DNA from: Burkholderiales bacterium
GTDB taxonomy: Bacteria > Pseudomonadota > Gammaproteobacteria > Burkholderiales > Burkholderiaceae_C
Direction: 5' to 3'
NCBI GenBank assembly: GCA_016192425.1
Contig: JACPUE010000056.1
Location: 39,764-103,763 of the forward strand
Length of the DNA stretch: 64,000 nucleotides
The notes beneath the pieces are model-generated. The model was not told the origin of the DNA and did no database searches. It saw only the letters and a list, made by a program, of their open reading frames with translations. The translations under genes and the position numbers were made by a program. This document shows positions 52,201 to 61,886 of this stretch, in pieces. The first letter of the stretch is position 1. Each line of letters starts with the position of its first letter.

Positions 52201-52236
52201 GGTTTTTCCTCCGCGGATGTGTTGTGGTGAGGGGCG

Positions 52237-54411
52237 CTATTGTCCTTGCACTGCGCGCCGCTCCAGCGTGAACGGCGGCAGGCCCTGGAGCAGGCGCTGG
52301 CCGTAGCCGGTGCGCGTGAGGCGCTTGTCATAGCAGTACACATGGGCCTGGTCTTCTTCGGTGCGGATGGCGCGGCCCGCCCATTGCGCCAGGCGGATGG
52401 CGGTGGCGGGCACCACCAGTTCGCTGAACGGGTCGCGCCCCACGGCGCGCAGCCATTCGGCGCGGGCTTCGCCCACGGGGTCGTCGGGCGGGGCGAAGGG
52501 CAGCTTGGTGATGAACACCGATTCGCACAGGCGCCCGGGCAGATCCAGCCCCTCGCCGAAGGACTGCATGCCGAAGATGATGGACGGCTCGCCCGCCGCC
52601 ACGCGCTCGCGGTGGCGCGCCAGCAGTTGCGTGCGTGGCAACTGGTTTTGCACCAGCACGCGGCTGCGCATGGCGGTGGCGAGTTGGTCCACGGCCTGGC
52701 GCATTTGCTCGCGCGAGGTGAACAGCACCAGCGCGCCGTATTCCACGCGCGCCAGATCGGTCAGCAGGGCTTCGACCATTTCGGTGGTGAACTGGGCGGC
52801 GTTCTTCGGGTCGGCCTGGGTTTCGGCGGCGATCAAGGTGCCCTGCGCGGCGTAGTTGAAGGGGCTGGGCACTTCGAGCGTGGTGGCGGCGTCATCACCA
52901 TGCAGGCCCGATTCGCGCAGGAAGAAGTCGAACTGACCGCAGCTCGTGAGCGTGGCCGAGGTCAGCACCGCGCCGCGCACGCTGTTCCACAGGTGGCCGC
53001 GCAGCGTGCTGCCGGGCAACAGCGGGCTGGCGTGCGCCTTGAGGCTGATGAACTCGCCGTCCACTTCCAGCGTGAACCATTTGGCGGGTGGTACAAAGGC
53101 CTGTTCCTGCCCCGGTGGCGGCGCCTGCAGCAGCAGTTGGGCGGTGGCGTGCACGGCTTCGAGCCGGGGCGCCAGCGTGCCGATCTGGGCATAGAGCTGC
53201 GACAGGCGACGCGCCTCGTCGGGCTTGTCGCGCATTTCGGCGCGCAGCGCCTTGGAGATCGCGCGCAGGCAGTCCAGAAACCCCGCCGCATGGTGCGCCG
53301 CCTGCGACAGCGGCTCCTGCAGCGGCTCGGGCAGCGCACCGCGCGGCACACGCACACGCGCCGGGCCCCAGGCATTGGGCTGGGCCTTGAGCGCCTCGCC
53401 GTACAGATCCATCACCAGGCGCTCCAGCGCCTGCAGCATCTGCCGCAACTGGCTGGAGTGGCGCGGGATGTCGGCCACCTCCTGCACTTCCACCAGCGTG
53501 CCGATGCGCAGCGCGCGGCTGGCCAGCCGGTCGATCCAGGTGAGGCGGCTCAGGTCCGCGCTGCAGGCGAACTGGTCGAGCGCCGTGGCGGGCAGGTGGT
53601 GCGCCTCGTCCAGCACCAGCAGGCAGTTGTCCAGCTCGGGCAGCACGCGCGCGCCCAAGGACGACAGCAGCAGGTCGTGGTTGGCCACGATCACCTGCGC
53701 GCCCACCAGGGCCTTGCGCTGGTCGTAATAGACGCACTGGCCGAAGGCTGGGCAGTGCCGCCCGGTGCACGAGCTGCCCTCGGCCGCCACGGGGCTCCAG
53801 GCCTCGGGCTCGGGCGGGGTGTCCAGGCTGTCGCGGTCGCCGTCCCAGCCGCCCTGGGCCAGGGCCTGCGCCATGCTGGCGTAGAACTGCATGCGTGCCT
53901 CGGTCTCCTGCCGGCTGGGCTTGCCGCGCGCGTGCGCGGCCTCCTCGGGGAACAGGTCGTCATCGTCCTCGCCGTGCGCCTCGCCCGTGCCGGCCAGGCG
54001 CTCCAGCTTGAGCTTGCACACATAGCGCCCGCGCCCCTTGGCCAGCGCGAATTTGAAGGGCTGCTCCATCTGCGCAGCGAGCGCGGGCAGGTCCTTGTGC
54101 ACCAACTGCTCCTGCAGCGCCACGGTGGCGGTGGAAATGAGCACGCGCGTGCCGCGCGCCAGCGCGATGGCGATGGCCGGCGCGCAGTAGGCCAGCGACT
54201 TGCCCACGCCCGTGCCGGCCTGGATGACGGCGATGGCGCGCCGAGGCTCGCCCCCCTCCTCGTCCACCTTGCCCAATTGCGCCTGGCTGAAGGTGCGCGC
54301 CACCTGCTCGGCCATGGCGCGCTGGCCCGCGCGGCCGCGAAACCCCTCGGTGCCCTGCACCACCGCATCAAACGCCTGCAGGCCCGCCTGGGCCCATTCT
54401 GTGGAAGACAT
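52237..54411 (-). CDS. dinG: ATP-dependent DNA helicase DinG
   Basis: 724 residues. XPD-like 5'-3' superfamily 2 helicase. Walker A (QAGTGVGKSLAY), four-cysteine iron-sulfur region between Walker A and DEAH (CKL..., CTGRHCPAFGQC), DEAHH, and C-terminal motif QSFGEGLDLPG and RLAQWAGRAIR. It unwinds R-loops and D-loops and is SOS-linked in E. coli. Divergent from cas3, with 190 bases between. It is the chromosomal type, not the type IV CRISPR (Csf4) type. Confidence 0.95.
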   Translation of the reverse strand: MSSTEWAQAGLQAFDAVVQGTEGFRGRAGQRAMAEQVARTFSQAQLGKVDEEGGEPRRAIAVIQAGTGVGKSLAYCAPAIAIALARGTRVLISTATVALQEQLVHKDLPALAAQMEQPFKFALAKGRGRYVCKLKLERLAGTGEAHGEDDDDLFPEEAAHARGKPSRQETEARMQFYASMAQALAQGGWDGDRDSLDTPPEPEAWSPVAAEGSSCTGRHCPAFGQCVYYDQRKALVGAQVIVANHDLLLSSLGARVLPELDNCLLVLDEAHHLPATALDQFACSADLSRLTWIDRLASRALRIGTLVEVQEVADIPRHSSQLRQMLQALERLVMDLYGEALKAQPNAWGPARVRVPRGALPEPLQEPLSQAAHHAAGFLDCLRAISKALRAEMRDKPDEARRLSQLYAQIGTLAPRLEAVHATAQLLLQAPPPGQEQAFVPPAKWFTLEVDGEFISLKAHASPLLPGSTLRGHLWNSVRGAVLTSATLTSCGQFDFFLRESGLHGDDAATTLEVPSPFNYAAQGTLIAAETQADPKNAAQFTTEMVEALLTDLARVEYGALVLFTSREQMRQAVDQLATAMRSRVLVQNQLPRTQLLARHRERVAAGEPSIIFGMQSFGEGLDLPGRLCESVFITKLPFAPPDDPVGEARAEWLRAVGRDPFSELVVPATAIRLAQWAGRAIRTEEDQAHVYCYDKRLTRTGYGQRLLQGLPPFTLERRAVQGQ

Positions 54412-54458
54412 AGGGGTGGGAGTGTGGCACAGGCTGTACGTGCAATAACTATTGAATA

Positions 54459-54515
54459 AAAAAGGCTACTATCGCTTTCAGAATATGCGCTAGTAGCTAT
54501 GAAATATATAGCAAA
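54459..54515 (-). repeat. Family A dispersed repeat, full copy
   Basis: Minus strand TTTGCTATATATTTCATAGC then TACTAGCGCATATTCTGAAA and GCGATAGTAG. It lies in the dinG-cas3 gap. Downstream at 54539-54559 is a small inverted repeat (ACCCCCGC / GCGGTGGGGT) before the cas3 start; it may be an operator but has no known match. Confidence 0.6.
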
Positions 54516-54601
54516 TTTGCTCAAATCGCTGACTTGTGACCCCCGCAACGCGGTGGGGTAAGCTGGGCACAAATCACTCCAACGGTGCGGGGGGGCTTGT
54601 T

Positions 54602-56884
54602 GTGTCAGAACCTTTGGCCCATTCAGGCGGGCATTTGCTGGTAGATCACTTGCGGGCGGTTGCAGCGCTGGCTGCGGAGTTTTCCCAGCCTTTTGATGCC
54701 TCCGACCCCACACAGCGCTGGGCCTATCTGGCGGGCCTGTGGCACGACCTGGGCAAATACCGGCCAGGGTTTCAAAAGTATGTGCGGCTGGCAGACAACC
54801 CCGACGCGCACATTGAAGGCAAGGTCGGCGGGCGAGAGAAAACGCACTCAGTGGCGGGTGCGCTGTGGGCCCTGCAGCGGCTGGAGCAAGCCCATGGTGC
54901 CCCCGGCAAGCTGGCTGCCCATGTGCTGGCTTACCTGATTGCGGGTCACCACTCTGGCCTGGCCGATTGGAACGACGGCCTAGAGCAGCGCCTGGCGGAC
55001 CCAGACAGCCTGCAAGAGCTTCAGGAATCGCTTTTTGCCAGTCCGCCCGATGACGTGTTAACGCCAGACGGCTTCACTCCTGATCTGCGGCGCATTCCGG
55101 GTGGCGCTGCGGGCTTCGCGTTGTGGGTTCGCATGCTGTTCTCATGCCTGGTCGATGCCGACTTTTTGGACACCGAAGCGCATTTTGACGCGGGCAAACC
55201 CGCCCGCCGCGAAGGCTTCCCCTCCCTGGCGCACATGCGCGAGGCGTTTGATGCCCACATGGCTGCGCTGCCCGTGCCCTCCACCCCCGTCAACACGCTG
55301 CGCGCCGACATCCTGCGCCAGTGCCGCGCCCAGGCTGCGCTGGCCCCGGGCTTCTTCTCGCTCACGGTGCCCACGGGCGGGGGCAAAACCCTCTCCAGCC
55401 TGGCGTTTGCTTTGGAGCACGCACAAGCCCACAGCAAGCGCCGCATCGTCTACGCCATTCCCTACACCAGCATCATCGAGCAGACGGCGGACGTGTTCCG
55501 CAACGTGTTCAAAGCCCTGGGCGACGAGGTGCTGATCGAACACCACAGCCAGGCCGACGCTGCCGAAAAAGACGAAACCGCCCGCAGTCGCCTGGCCTGC
55601 GAGAACTGGGACGCACCGCTGGTCGTCACCACCAACGTGCAGTTGTTCGAGTCGCTCTTTGCCGCCAAAACCTCGCGCTGCCGCAAGCTGCACAACCTGG
55701 TGGGCAGCGTCATCGTGCTGGACGAGGCGCAGCAACTGCCCCCGGCGTTTTTGCAGCCCATTCTGGACGTGCTCAACCTGCTGGTGGCGCACTACGGCGT
55801 CACCGTGGTGCTGTGCACTGCCACCCAGCCGGCGCTCAGCAGCACCAATTACTTTGACGCCAGCAAGAACCTGCGCGGGCTGCACAACGTGCGCGAAATC
55901 ATCGACAACCCCGATGCCCTGTTTGCCGCCTTGAAGCGTGTGCATGTAGAGCTGCCGCCCGACTGGACCACGCCCACCCCTTGGGCCGACATTGCTGCAC
56001 AGCTCAGCGCCGAGGATTGCGTGCTGGCCATCGTCAATACGCGCAAGGCGGCGCGAGAGCTGCAGCGCCTCATGCCCGAAGGCACGCTGCACTTGTCGGC
56101 CCTGATGTGCGGCGCACACCGCAAAGACGTTATCGCCCACATCAAAGAGCGGCTAAAGGCTAAGCGCGAGGGGCGTGACACCCGGCCCCTGCGCGTGGTC
56201 AGCACCCAGCTGGTGGAAGCCGGGGTGGACATTGACTTCCCCGTGGTCTATCGCGCCCTGGCGGGGCTGGATTCCATCGCCCAGGCCGCAGGCCGTTGCA
56301 ACCGTGAGGGGCGCATGCAGGGGCTGGGGCGCGTGGTGGTGTTTGTGCCGCCAGAGCGGCCACCACTCGGGCATTTGCGCAAGGGTGCCGACGCATGCAT
56401 TTCCACCTTGCACGGCCAAGCGCAAGACCCACAACATGACCCGTTAGCACGCGGTCTGTTTGCGCGCTACTTCACCGAGTTCTATCACTCCGTGGACCTG
56501 GACCAGCACCGCGTGGTGAACCTGCTTACCGTACAACCACGGGACTTGGCAGTGAGGTTCCGCACGGCAGCCGATGCATTCCGGCTGATCGACGACGCTG
56601 AATCTGTCACCGTGGTGGTGCGCTACGCAGCCCACCAAGAGCACATCGACAGCCTGCTGAACATCTTGGCCACCGAAGGCCCGCAGCGCTGGCTGCTGCG
56701 CAAGCTGCAGCGCTACACCGTCACCATCCCGCGGCGTCTGGCCACGCCAATGCTGAACCAAGGCGACCTCACGCTGCCCGTGCCAGGGCTGTACGTGCTT
56801 GCAAATACTGATAATTTGTACAGTAATATTCTGGGCCTGGTCAGCGATGCGGATGTCTACAACCCCAGCGGATTTGCTTTTTAA
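54602..56884 (+). CDS. cas3: Cas3 nuclease-helicase, type I-C
   Basis: 760 residues. N-terminal HD nuclease: H16/H48-D49 (GLWHDLGKY), H82 (EKTHSVAG), H116-H117 (AGHHSGLADW). Superfamily 2 helicase: Walker A TVPTGGGKTLSS (~256), DEAQ (~373), VSTQLVEAGVDIDFP and QAAGRCNREG motif VI. It degrades DNA marked by Cascade. The GTG at 54602, preceded by GGGGGG, gives the usual SEPLAHS N-terminus; the upstream ATG at 54536 would add 22 residues. First gene of the cas operon. Confidence 0.95.
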   Translation: MSEPLAHSGGHLLVDHLRAVAALAAEFSQPFDASDPTQRWAYLAGLWHDLGKYRPGFQKYVRLADNPDAHIEGKVGGREKTHSVAGALWALQRLEQAHGAPGKLAAHVLAYLIAGHHSGLADWNDGLEQRLADPDSLQELQESLFASPPDDVLTPDGFTPDLRRIPGGAAGFALWVRMLFSCLVDADFLDTEAHFDAGKPARREGFPSLAHMREAFDAHMAALPVPSTPVNTLRADILRQCRAQAALAPGFFSLTVPTGGGKTLSSLAFALEHAQAHSKRRIVYAIPYTSIIEQTADVFRNVFKALGDEVLIEHHSQADAAEKDETARSRLACENWDAPLVVTTNVQLFESLFAAKTSRCRKLHNLVGSVIVLDEAQQLPPAFLQPILDVLNLLVAHYGVTVVLCTATQPALSSTNYFDASKNLRGLHNVREIIDNPDALFAALKRVHVELPPDWTTPTPWADIAAQLSAEDCVLAIVNTRKAARELQRLMPEGTLHLSALMCGAHRKDVIAHIKERLKAKREGRDTRPLRVVSTQLVEAGVDIDFPVVYRALAGLDSIAQAAGRCNREGRMQGLGRVVVFVPPERPPLGHLRKGADACISTLHGQAQDPQHDPLARGLFARYFTEFYHSVDLDQHRVVNLLTVQPRDLAVRFRTAADAFRLIDDAESVTVVVRYAAHQEHIDSLLNILATEGPQRWLLRKLQRYTVTIPRRLATPMLNQGDLTLPVPGLYVLANTDNLYSNILGLVSDADVYNPSGFAF

Positions 56885-56892
56885 GGAGCCTC

Positions 56893-57545
<653 letters not shown>

Positions 57546-57549
<4 letters not shown>

Positions 57550-59333
57550 TCCTGCAGGCCTTGACCGACTACTACCGCCGCAAATGCGATGACCCCGATC
57601 CTGCCCAGCGCTTGCCCGCCTTTGGGCTGGAGCAAAAGGAAATCCCGTTCATCCTGGAGATCAACGCCGCAGGCGAGCTGCTGCAACTGCGCGACACCCG
57701 CGAACTGCAGGGCAAAAAGAAGGTGGCGCGCATCTACCGCGTGCCCATGGGCGTCAAGAAAACCTCGGGGGTTGCCGCCAACCTGCTGTGGGACACGCTG
57801 GAATATGTTTTGGGCGTGGACACCAAAGGCAAGCCAGAGCGCGTGGCCGAGCAGCATGCGGCGTTTCGCGCCCGCATTGCTGCGCTGCCCGATGCTGCTC
57901 GCCAAGACGCAGGCATTCAAGCCGTGCTGCGGTTTCTGGACCGCGTGGATGTGCCCCAGCTCGAACGCCAGCCCGCTTGGTCAGACGCGCTGGAGAGCAA
58001 TGCGGTAATGAGCTTTCGTCTGCAGGGTGACATGGACTTGGTGTGCCAGCGGCCCACTGTGGTGCACGCCGCACTCAACACCACCACCGATGACGATGCA
58101 CCGCAGGCCATGTGTCTCGTCACGGGCGAACAAGCCCCGGTGGAGCGGTTGCACACCTCCATCAAAGGTGTGTGGGGCGCACAAACCTCTGGTGCCAACA
58201 TCGTCTCCTTCAACGCCCGCGCCTTCGAGTCCTATGGCAAAACCGAGCGCCAGGGCGAAAACGCCCCGGTCAGCCGCGCTGCCGCCTTTGCCTACACCAC
58301 CGCGCTGAACCACCTGCTGCGCAAAGACTCGCCCCAGCGCATGCAGGTGGGCGATGCCTCCACCGTGTTCTGGGCCGAGCGGCAGGCACCGTACGAGACC
58401 ATTTTTGGTGACATCTTCCAAGACAACCCGGACGCTAGCACCGATAAGGTAGAAGCCCTGCTCAACGCAGTGCACAGCGGCCACTGGGGCCCTATGGACA
58501 AAGACCTGCGCTACCACGTGCTGGGCCTGGCACCGAATGCTGCGCGCATCAGCATCCGCTTTTATCACTGCATCACGCTGCAGGCGCTGGGCCAGCGCAT
58601 TGCGCAGCACTTTGACGACTTGGCCCTGGTGCGGGGGCCGAACGATGCGCGTTACCCCTCGCTGTTTCGCCTGCTCACCGCCGTGGCCCTGCAGAACAAG
58701 GCCGACAACATTCCGCCCAACCTGGGCGGGGCGGTGGTCGATGCCATCCTGGCCGGGCCCAACGTGCCCTACCCCAGCTTGTGGCTCAACGCCGCTGTAG
58801 GCCGCTGCCGGGCCGAGCAAACCGTCAACCACCTGCGCGCTGCGGCCATCAAGGCCTGCCTGAACCGCCAGCAGCGCCGCGCCGCTTTGTCCTCGCCATC
58901 CCTCGCCCCCGAAAAGGAGTTTTTGCCTATGCTTGACCTCAGCAACACGAACCCGGCCTACCGCCTGGGGCGGCTTTTTGCGGTGCTGGAAAAAATCCAG
59001 GAAGAGGCCAGCCCCGGCCTCAACGCCACCATTCGCGACCGCTACTACGGCGCCGCGTCGAGCACCCCTGTGGCTGTGTTCACCACCTTGCTGCGCTTGA
59101 AGAACGCCCACCTCAAAAAGCTCCCAGGGGGCCGCGTTGCCTCGTTCGAAAAGCTGCTGGGCGAGGTGCTGGGGCCGGTCACGGATTTCCCCAAACACCT
59201 GCCCCTGCCTGACCAAGGCCGCTTTGCCCTGGGCTACTACCACCAGCGGCAAGACTTCTTCACCAAGAAAACCGACGACTCCACCACCAACGCCTCTACC
59301 CACCCTGCATCTCTGGAAGGAATCACCGCATGA
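57546..59333 (+). CDS. cas8c: Cas8c (Csd1) large subunit
   Basis: 595 residues. Type I-C large subunit that recognises the [38 protein letters not shown] is the family N-terminus; a central [21 protein letters not shown] segment and a C-terminal helical domain follow. The 3' part also encodes Cas11c from an internal start at 58929. The start and end overlap cas5c and cas7c by ATGA, so all three are co-translated. Confidence 0.95.
58929..59333 (+). CDS. cas11c: Cas11c small subunit, internal translation start
   Basis: 134 residues in the same frame as cas8c, starting at Met462 of that protein. The internal ATG at 58929 is preceded by AAGGAG (58914-58919) with a 9-base spacer, a better site than that of most genes here. 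In characterised type I-C systems the small subunit is made in exactly this way, and the product (helical, [33 protein letters not shown]) has the right size. Confidence 0.8.
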   Translation: MLDLSNTNPAYRLGRLFAVLEKIQEEASPGLNATIRDRYYGAASSTPVAVFTTLLRLKNAHLKKLPGGRVASFEKLLGEVLGPVTDFPKHLPLPDQGRFALGYYHQRQDFFTKKTDDSTTNASTHPASLEGITA

Positions 59334-60289
59334 GCACCGACAAAAGCTTCGCTAACCGATACGACTTCGTTCTGATCTTTGATGTCAAAGACGGCAACCC
59401 CAACGGAGACCCCGATGCAGGCAATATGCCGCGCCTGGATGCAGAGTCGGGCCACGGGCTGGTGACGGATGTGTCCCTCAAGCGCAAGGTGCGCAACTTT
59501 GTGGGGTTGGTCAAAGGTGACGCACCGAGGTTCGATATCTTTGTGAAGGAAAAGTCTGTCTTGAATCAACAGATTGAACGAGCCTACGAGAAGAGCGAAA
59601 AAGTCCAAGCCGCTATGGATGCGTGGAAAAACTGGCAAAAAGATAAGAAGAAAAGTCCAAAGCCAGAGCGCCATTACGAAGATGTCGCGCGTGACTGGAT
59701 GTGCGATAACTTCTTTGATGTGCGTACTTTTGGCGCTGTGATGACCACCGGCGACGAGGACTCCGAGAGCAAGTTAAAGAAGACTGCCGGGCAAGTCCGT
59801 GGGCCTGTTCAACTCACATTTGCGAGGTCAGTTGAGCCCATCGTGGCGCTGGAGCATTCCATCACTCGTATGGCGGTAACAAATGAGAAGGATCTCGAAA
59901 AAGAGCGCACCATGGGCCGCAAACACACCGTGCCCTACGGCGTGTACGTGGCCCATGGCTTTGTCTCGTCCTTCCTGGCCAAGCAGACGGGCTTTGGTGA
60001 GGATGACCTCGAACTCGTGTTCCAGGCCCTGTCGCAAATGTTTGAGCACGACCGCTCTGCCGCGCGCGGCGAAATGTCCACGCGGGGGCTGTATGTGTTC
60101 AAACACGACAGCGAATTGGGCAACGCGCCCGCCCATGCGCTGTTTGACCGCCTGCAAGTCACGCCCAAGGAACCGGGCGCGGTGGCCCGCAGCTTTGATG
60201 CGTATTCGGTAGCGTTTGATGGCCAAAGCCTGGCCGTGGGGCAATCGCTGCAGCCCGCACCGGGCGTGACGCTGACGCGCCGCTGCTGA
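59330..60289 (+). CDS. cas7c: Cas7c (Csd2) backbone subunit
   Basis: 319 residues. Forms the helical Cascade backbone along the cr[30 protein letters not shown] is the Csd2 N-terminus; [13 protein letters not shown] and TFGAVMTTG follow. The segment 59480-59900 is much richer in A and T ([33 protein letters not shown]) than both ends of the gene, which suggests local recombination with another allele. It lies 20 bases before the BRO-N gene. Confidence 0.95.
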   Translation: MSTDKSFANRYDFVLIFDVKDGNPNGDPDAGNMPRLDAESGHGLVTDVSLKRKVRNFVGLVKGDAPRFDIFVKEKSVLNQQIERAYEKSEKVQAAMDAWKNWQKDKKKSPKPERHYEDVARDWMCDNFFDVRTFGAVMTTGDEDSESKLKKTAGQVRGPVQLTFARSVEPIVALEHSITRMAVTNEKDLEKERTMGRKHTVPYGVYVAHGFVSSFLAKQTGFGEDDLELVFQALSQMFEHDRSAARGEMSTRGLYVFKHDSELGNAPAHALFDRLQVTPKEPGAVARSFDAYSVAFDGQSLAVGQSLQPAPGVTLTRRC

Positions 60290-60309
60290 TCGACGCAGGC
60301 AAGCACTCC

Positions 60310-61212
60310 ATGAAAATCCTACCCACCGATTTCGACGGCCAGGCCATCCGCCGCGTGTACGACGAAAGCACCGAGACTTGGTGGTTCTCGGTGATTGACG
60401 TGGTGCAGGTGCTGACGGACAGCTCCAACGCCAACCGCTACTGGTCTGACCTCAAGCGCAAACTGGCGCAAGAGGCGGGATCCGGGCAAGCTTACGAAAA
60501 GATCGTAAGGTTGAAACTGACCGCCTCAGACGGCAAACAACGCGAGACCGACTGCGCCACAGCCGAGACTTTGTTGCGCGTTGTTCAAACCATCCCCAGC
60601 CCCAAGGCCGAGCCCATCAAACTGTGGCTGGCCAAGGTGGGCTACGAGCGCATGCAGGAGATGGCCGACCCCGCCCTGTCGCTGGACCGCGCCCGCCAGA
60701 CCTGGCAACAGCATGGTCGCAGCGACAAGTGGATCCAGCAGCGCATGACAGGGCAGGAAACCCGCAACAAGCTCACCGACTACTGGAGCGAGCACGACAT
60801 CAAAGCCGGAAGCGAGTTCGCCATTCTCACCAACATCATTCACCAGGAATGGTCGGGCCTGAGCGTGGCGCAACACAAGGAAAAGAAGGGCCTGAAGAGC
60901 CACAACCTGCGCGACCATATGAGCGAGGCCGAGTTGATCTTCACCGCATTGGCTGAACTCTCCACCCGACAGATTGCCGAGAGCGTGCAGGCCACAGGAA
61001 TGCAAGAGAACAAAGCCGCCGCCAAAAGCGGTGGTCGCATTGCGCGCCAGGCCCGCCACCAGTTGGAGAGCCAGACGGGACAGCCGGTAGTGACAGGAGT
61101 CAACTACCTGCCTCCGCCCAAGCTGCCGAAACTCGCCTCAGGCGCGAAAGCACCTGCGCCAACGGCACCAATGTCGGCGAAGGTGAAGCCCGTCAGAGCC
61201 AAGAAGGCATAG
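60310..61212 (+). CDS. BRO-N / prophage-antirepressor-type protein inside cas operon
   Basis: 300 residues. Residues 1-100 match the BRO-N domain (DGQAIRRVYDESTETWWFSVIDVVQVLT), seen in phage antirepressors and in DinD-like proteins. The second part (AILTNIIHQEWSGLSVAQHK, NLRDHMSEAELIFTALAELS, ENKAAAKSGGRIARQARHQLE) is the C-terminal block of the BRO/DinD-like family. The tail is Lys/Ala/Pro-rich. It sits between cas7c and cas4 with gaps of 20 and 24 bases, same strand, so it is co-transcribed. It is not a known type I-C component. A role in DNA binding, regulation or RecA control is conjecture. Confidence 0.85.
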   Translation: MKILPTDFDGQAIRRVYDESTETWWFSVIDVVQVLTDSSNANRYWSDLKRKLAQEAGSGQAYEKIVRLKLTASDGKQRETDCATAETLLRVVQTIPSPKAEPIKLWLAKVGYERMQEMADPALSLDRARQTWQQHGRSDKWIQQRMTGQETRNKLTDYWSEHDIKAGSEFAILTNIIHQEWSGLSVAQHKEKKGLKSHNLRDHMSEAELIFTALAELSTRQIAESVQATGMQENKAAAKSGGRIARQARHQLESQTGQPVVTGVNYLPPPKLPKLASGAKAPAPTAPMSAKVKPVRAKKA

Positions 61213-61236
61213 TGCACACCCCAGCAGGAGCCGCCG

Positions 61237-61878
61237 ATGGAAGATGCTCTCGACCCCATTCCCCTGTCGGCCCTGCAGCATTGGCAATACTGCCCACGTC
61301 AGTGCGGCTTGATCCACCTGGAGCAGGTGTTTGACGACAACGTGCACACCCTGCGCGGTCAGGCCGTGCATGCCCGGGCCGACCAGCCCAGCGTAGAAAC
61401 GGCCAAGGGCGTGCGCGTGGAGCGTGCCCTACCCTTGTGGCACGATGCGCTGGGCCTCATCGGCAAGGCCGATGTAGTCGAGTTTTTGGCGGGTGGTGTG
61501 CCCTACCCTGTGGAATACAAACACGGCAGCCGCCACAAGGCTGCAGACATTGCCGCGTGTGATGACCTGCAACTGGCTGCGCAGGCCATGTGCCTGGAGG
61601 CCATGCTCGGAAAGCCCGTCAACGAAGGAGCCTTGTACTACGCCAGTTCGCGCCGCCGCCGCGTGGTGCCCATCACCGTGCAGTTGCGCACAGCTGTGGC
61701 GCAAACGGCGGACGCCGTGCGACAGATGCTGGCCAGCGGGCAATTGCCTTTGCCGCTGGCCCCAGAACAGTCTGCAAGACGCTGTAAAGCCTGCTCGTTG
61801 AGTGACCGTTGCCAACCCCAGGCGACCCACGCTTGCGTGGCCGCAGCCCGCGCCGCGCTGTTTGACCCCGATGCGTAG
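61237..61878 (+). CDS. cas4: Cas4 adaptation nuclease
   Basis: 213 residues. RecB-like nuclease with an iron-sulfur cluster: first Cys region YCPRQCGL (C19 and near), C-terminal CKACSLSDRC, catalytic core GKADVVEF and YPVEYKHGS (D, E, K). In type I-C it trims prespacers and selects the PAM side together with Cas1-Cas2. The order cas4-cas1-cas2 is standard. Confidence 0.95.
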   Translation: MEDALDPIPLSALQHWQYCPRQCGLIHLEQVFDDNVHTLRGQAVHARADQPSVETAKGVRVERALPLWHDALGLIGKADVVEFLAGGVPYPVEYKHGSRHKAADIAACDDLQLAAQAMCLEAMLGKPVNEGALYYASSRRRRVVPITVQLRTAVAQTADAVRQMLASGQLPLPLAPEQSARRCKACSLSDRCQPQATHACVAAARAALFDPDA

Positions 61879-61886
61879 CGACAACC

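Noticed and set aside
52237..54411. DinG as a type IV CRISPR (Csf4) component because it adjoins cas3
   Set aside because: It is the full chromosomal DinG with an iron-sulfur region, on the opposite strand, and the cas genes are a complete type I-C set.
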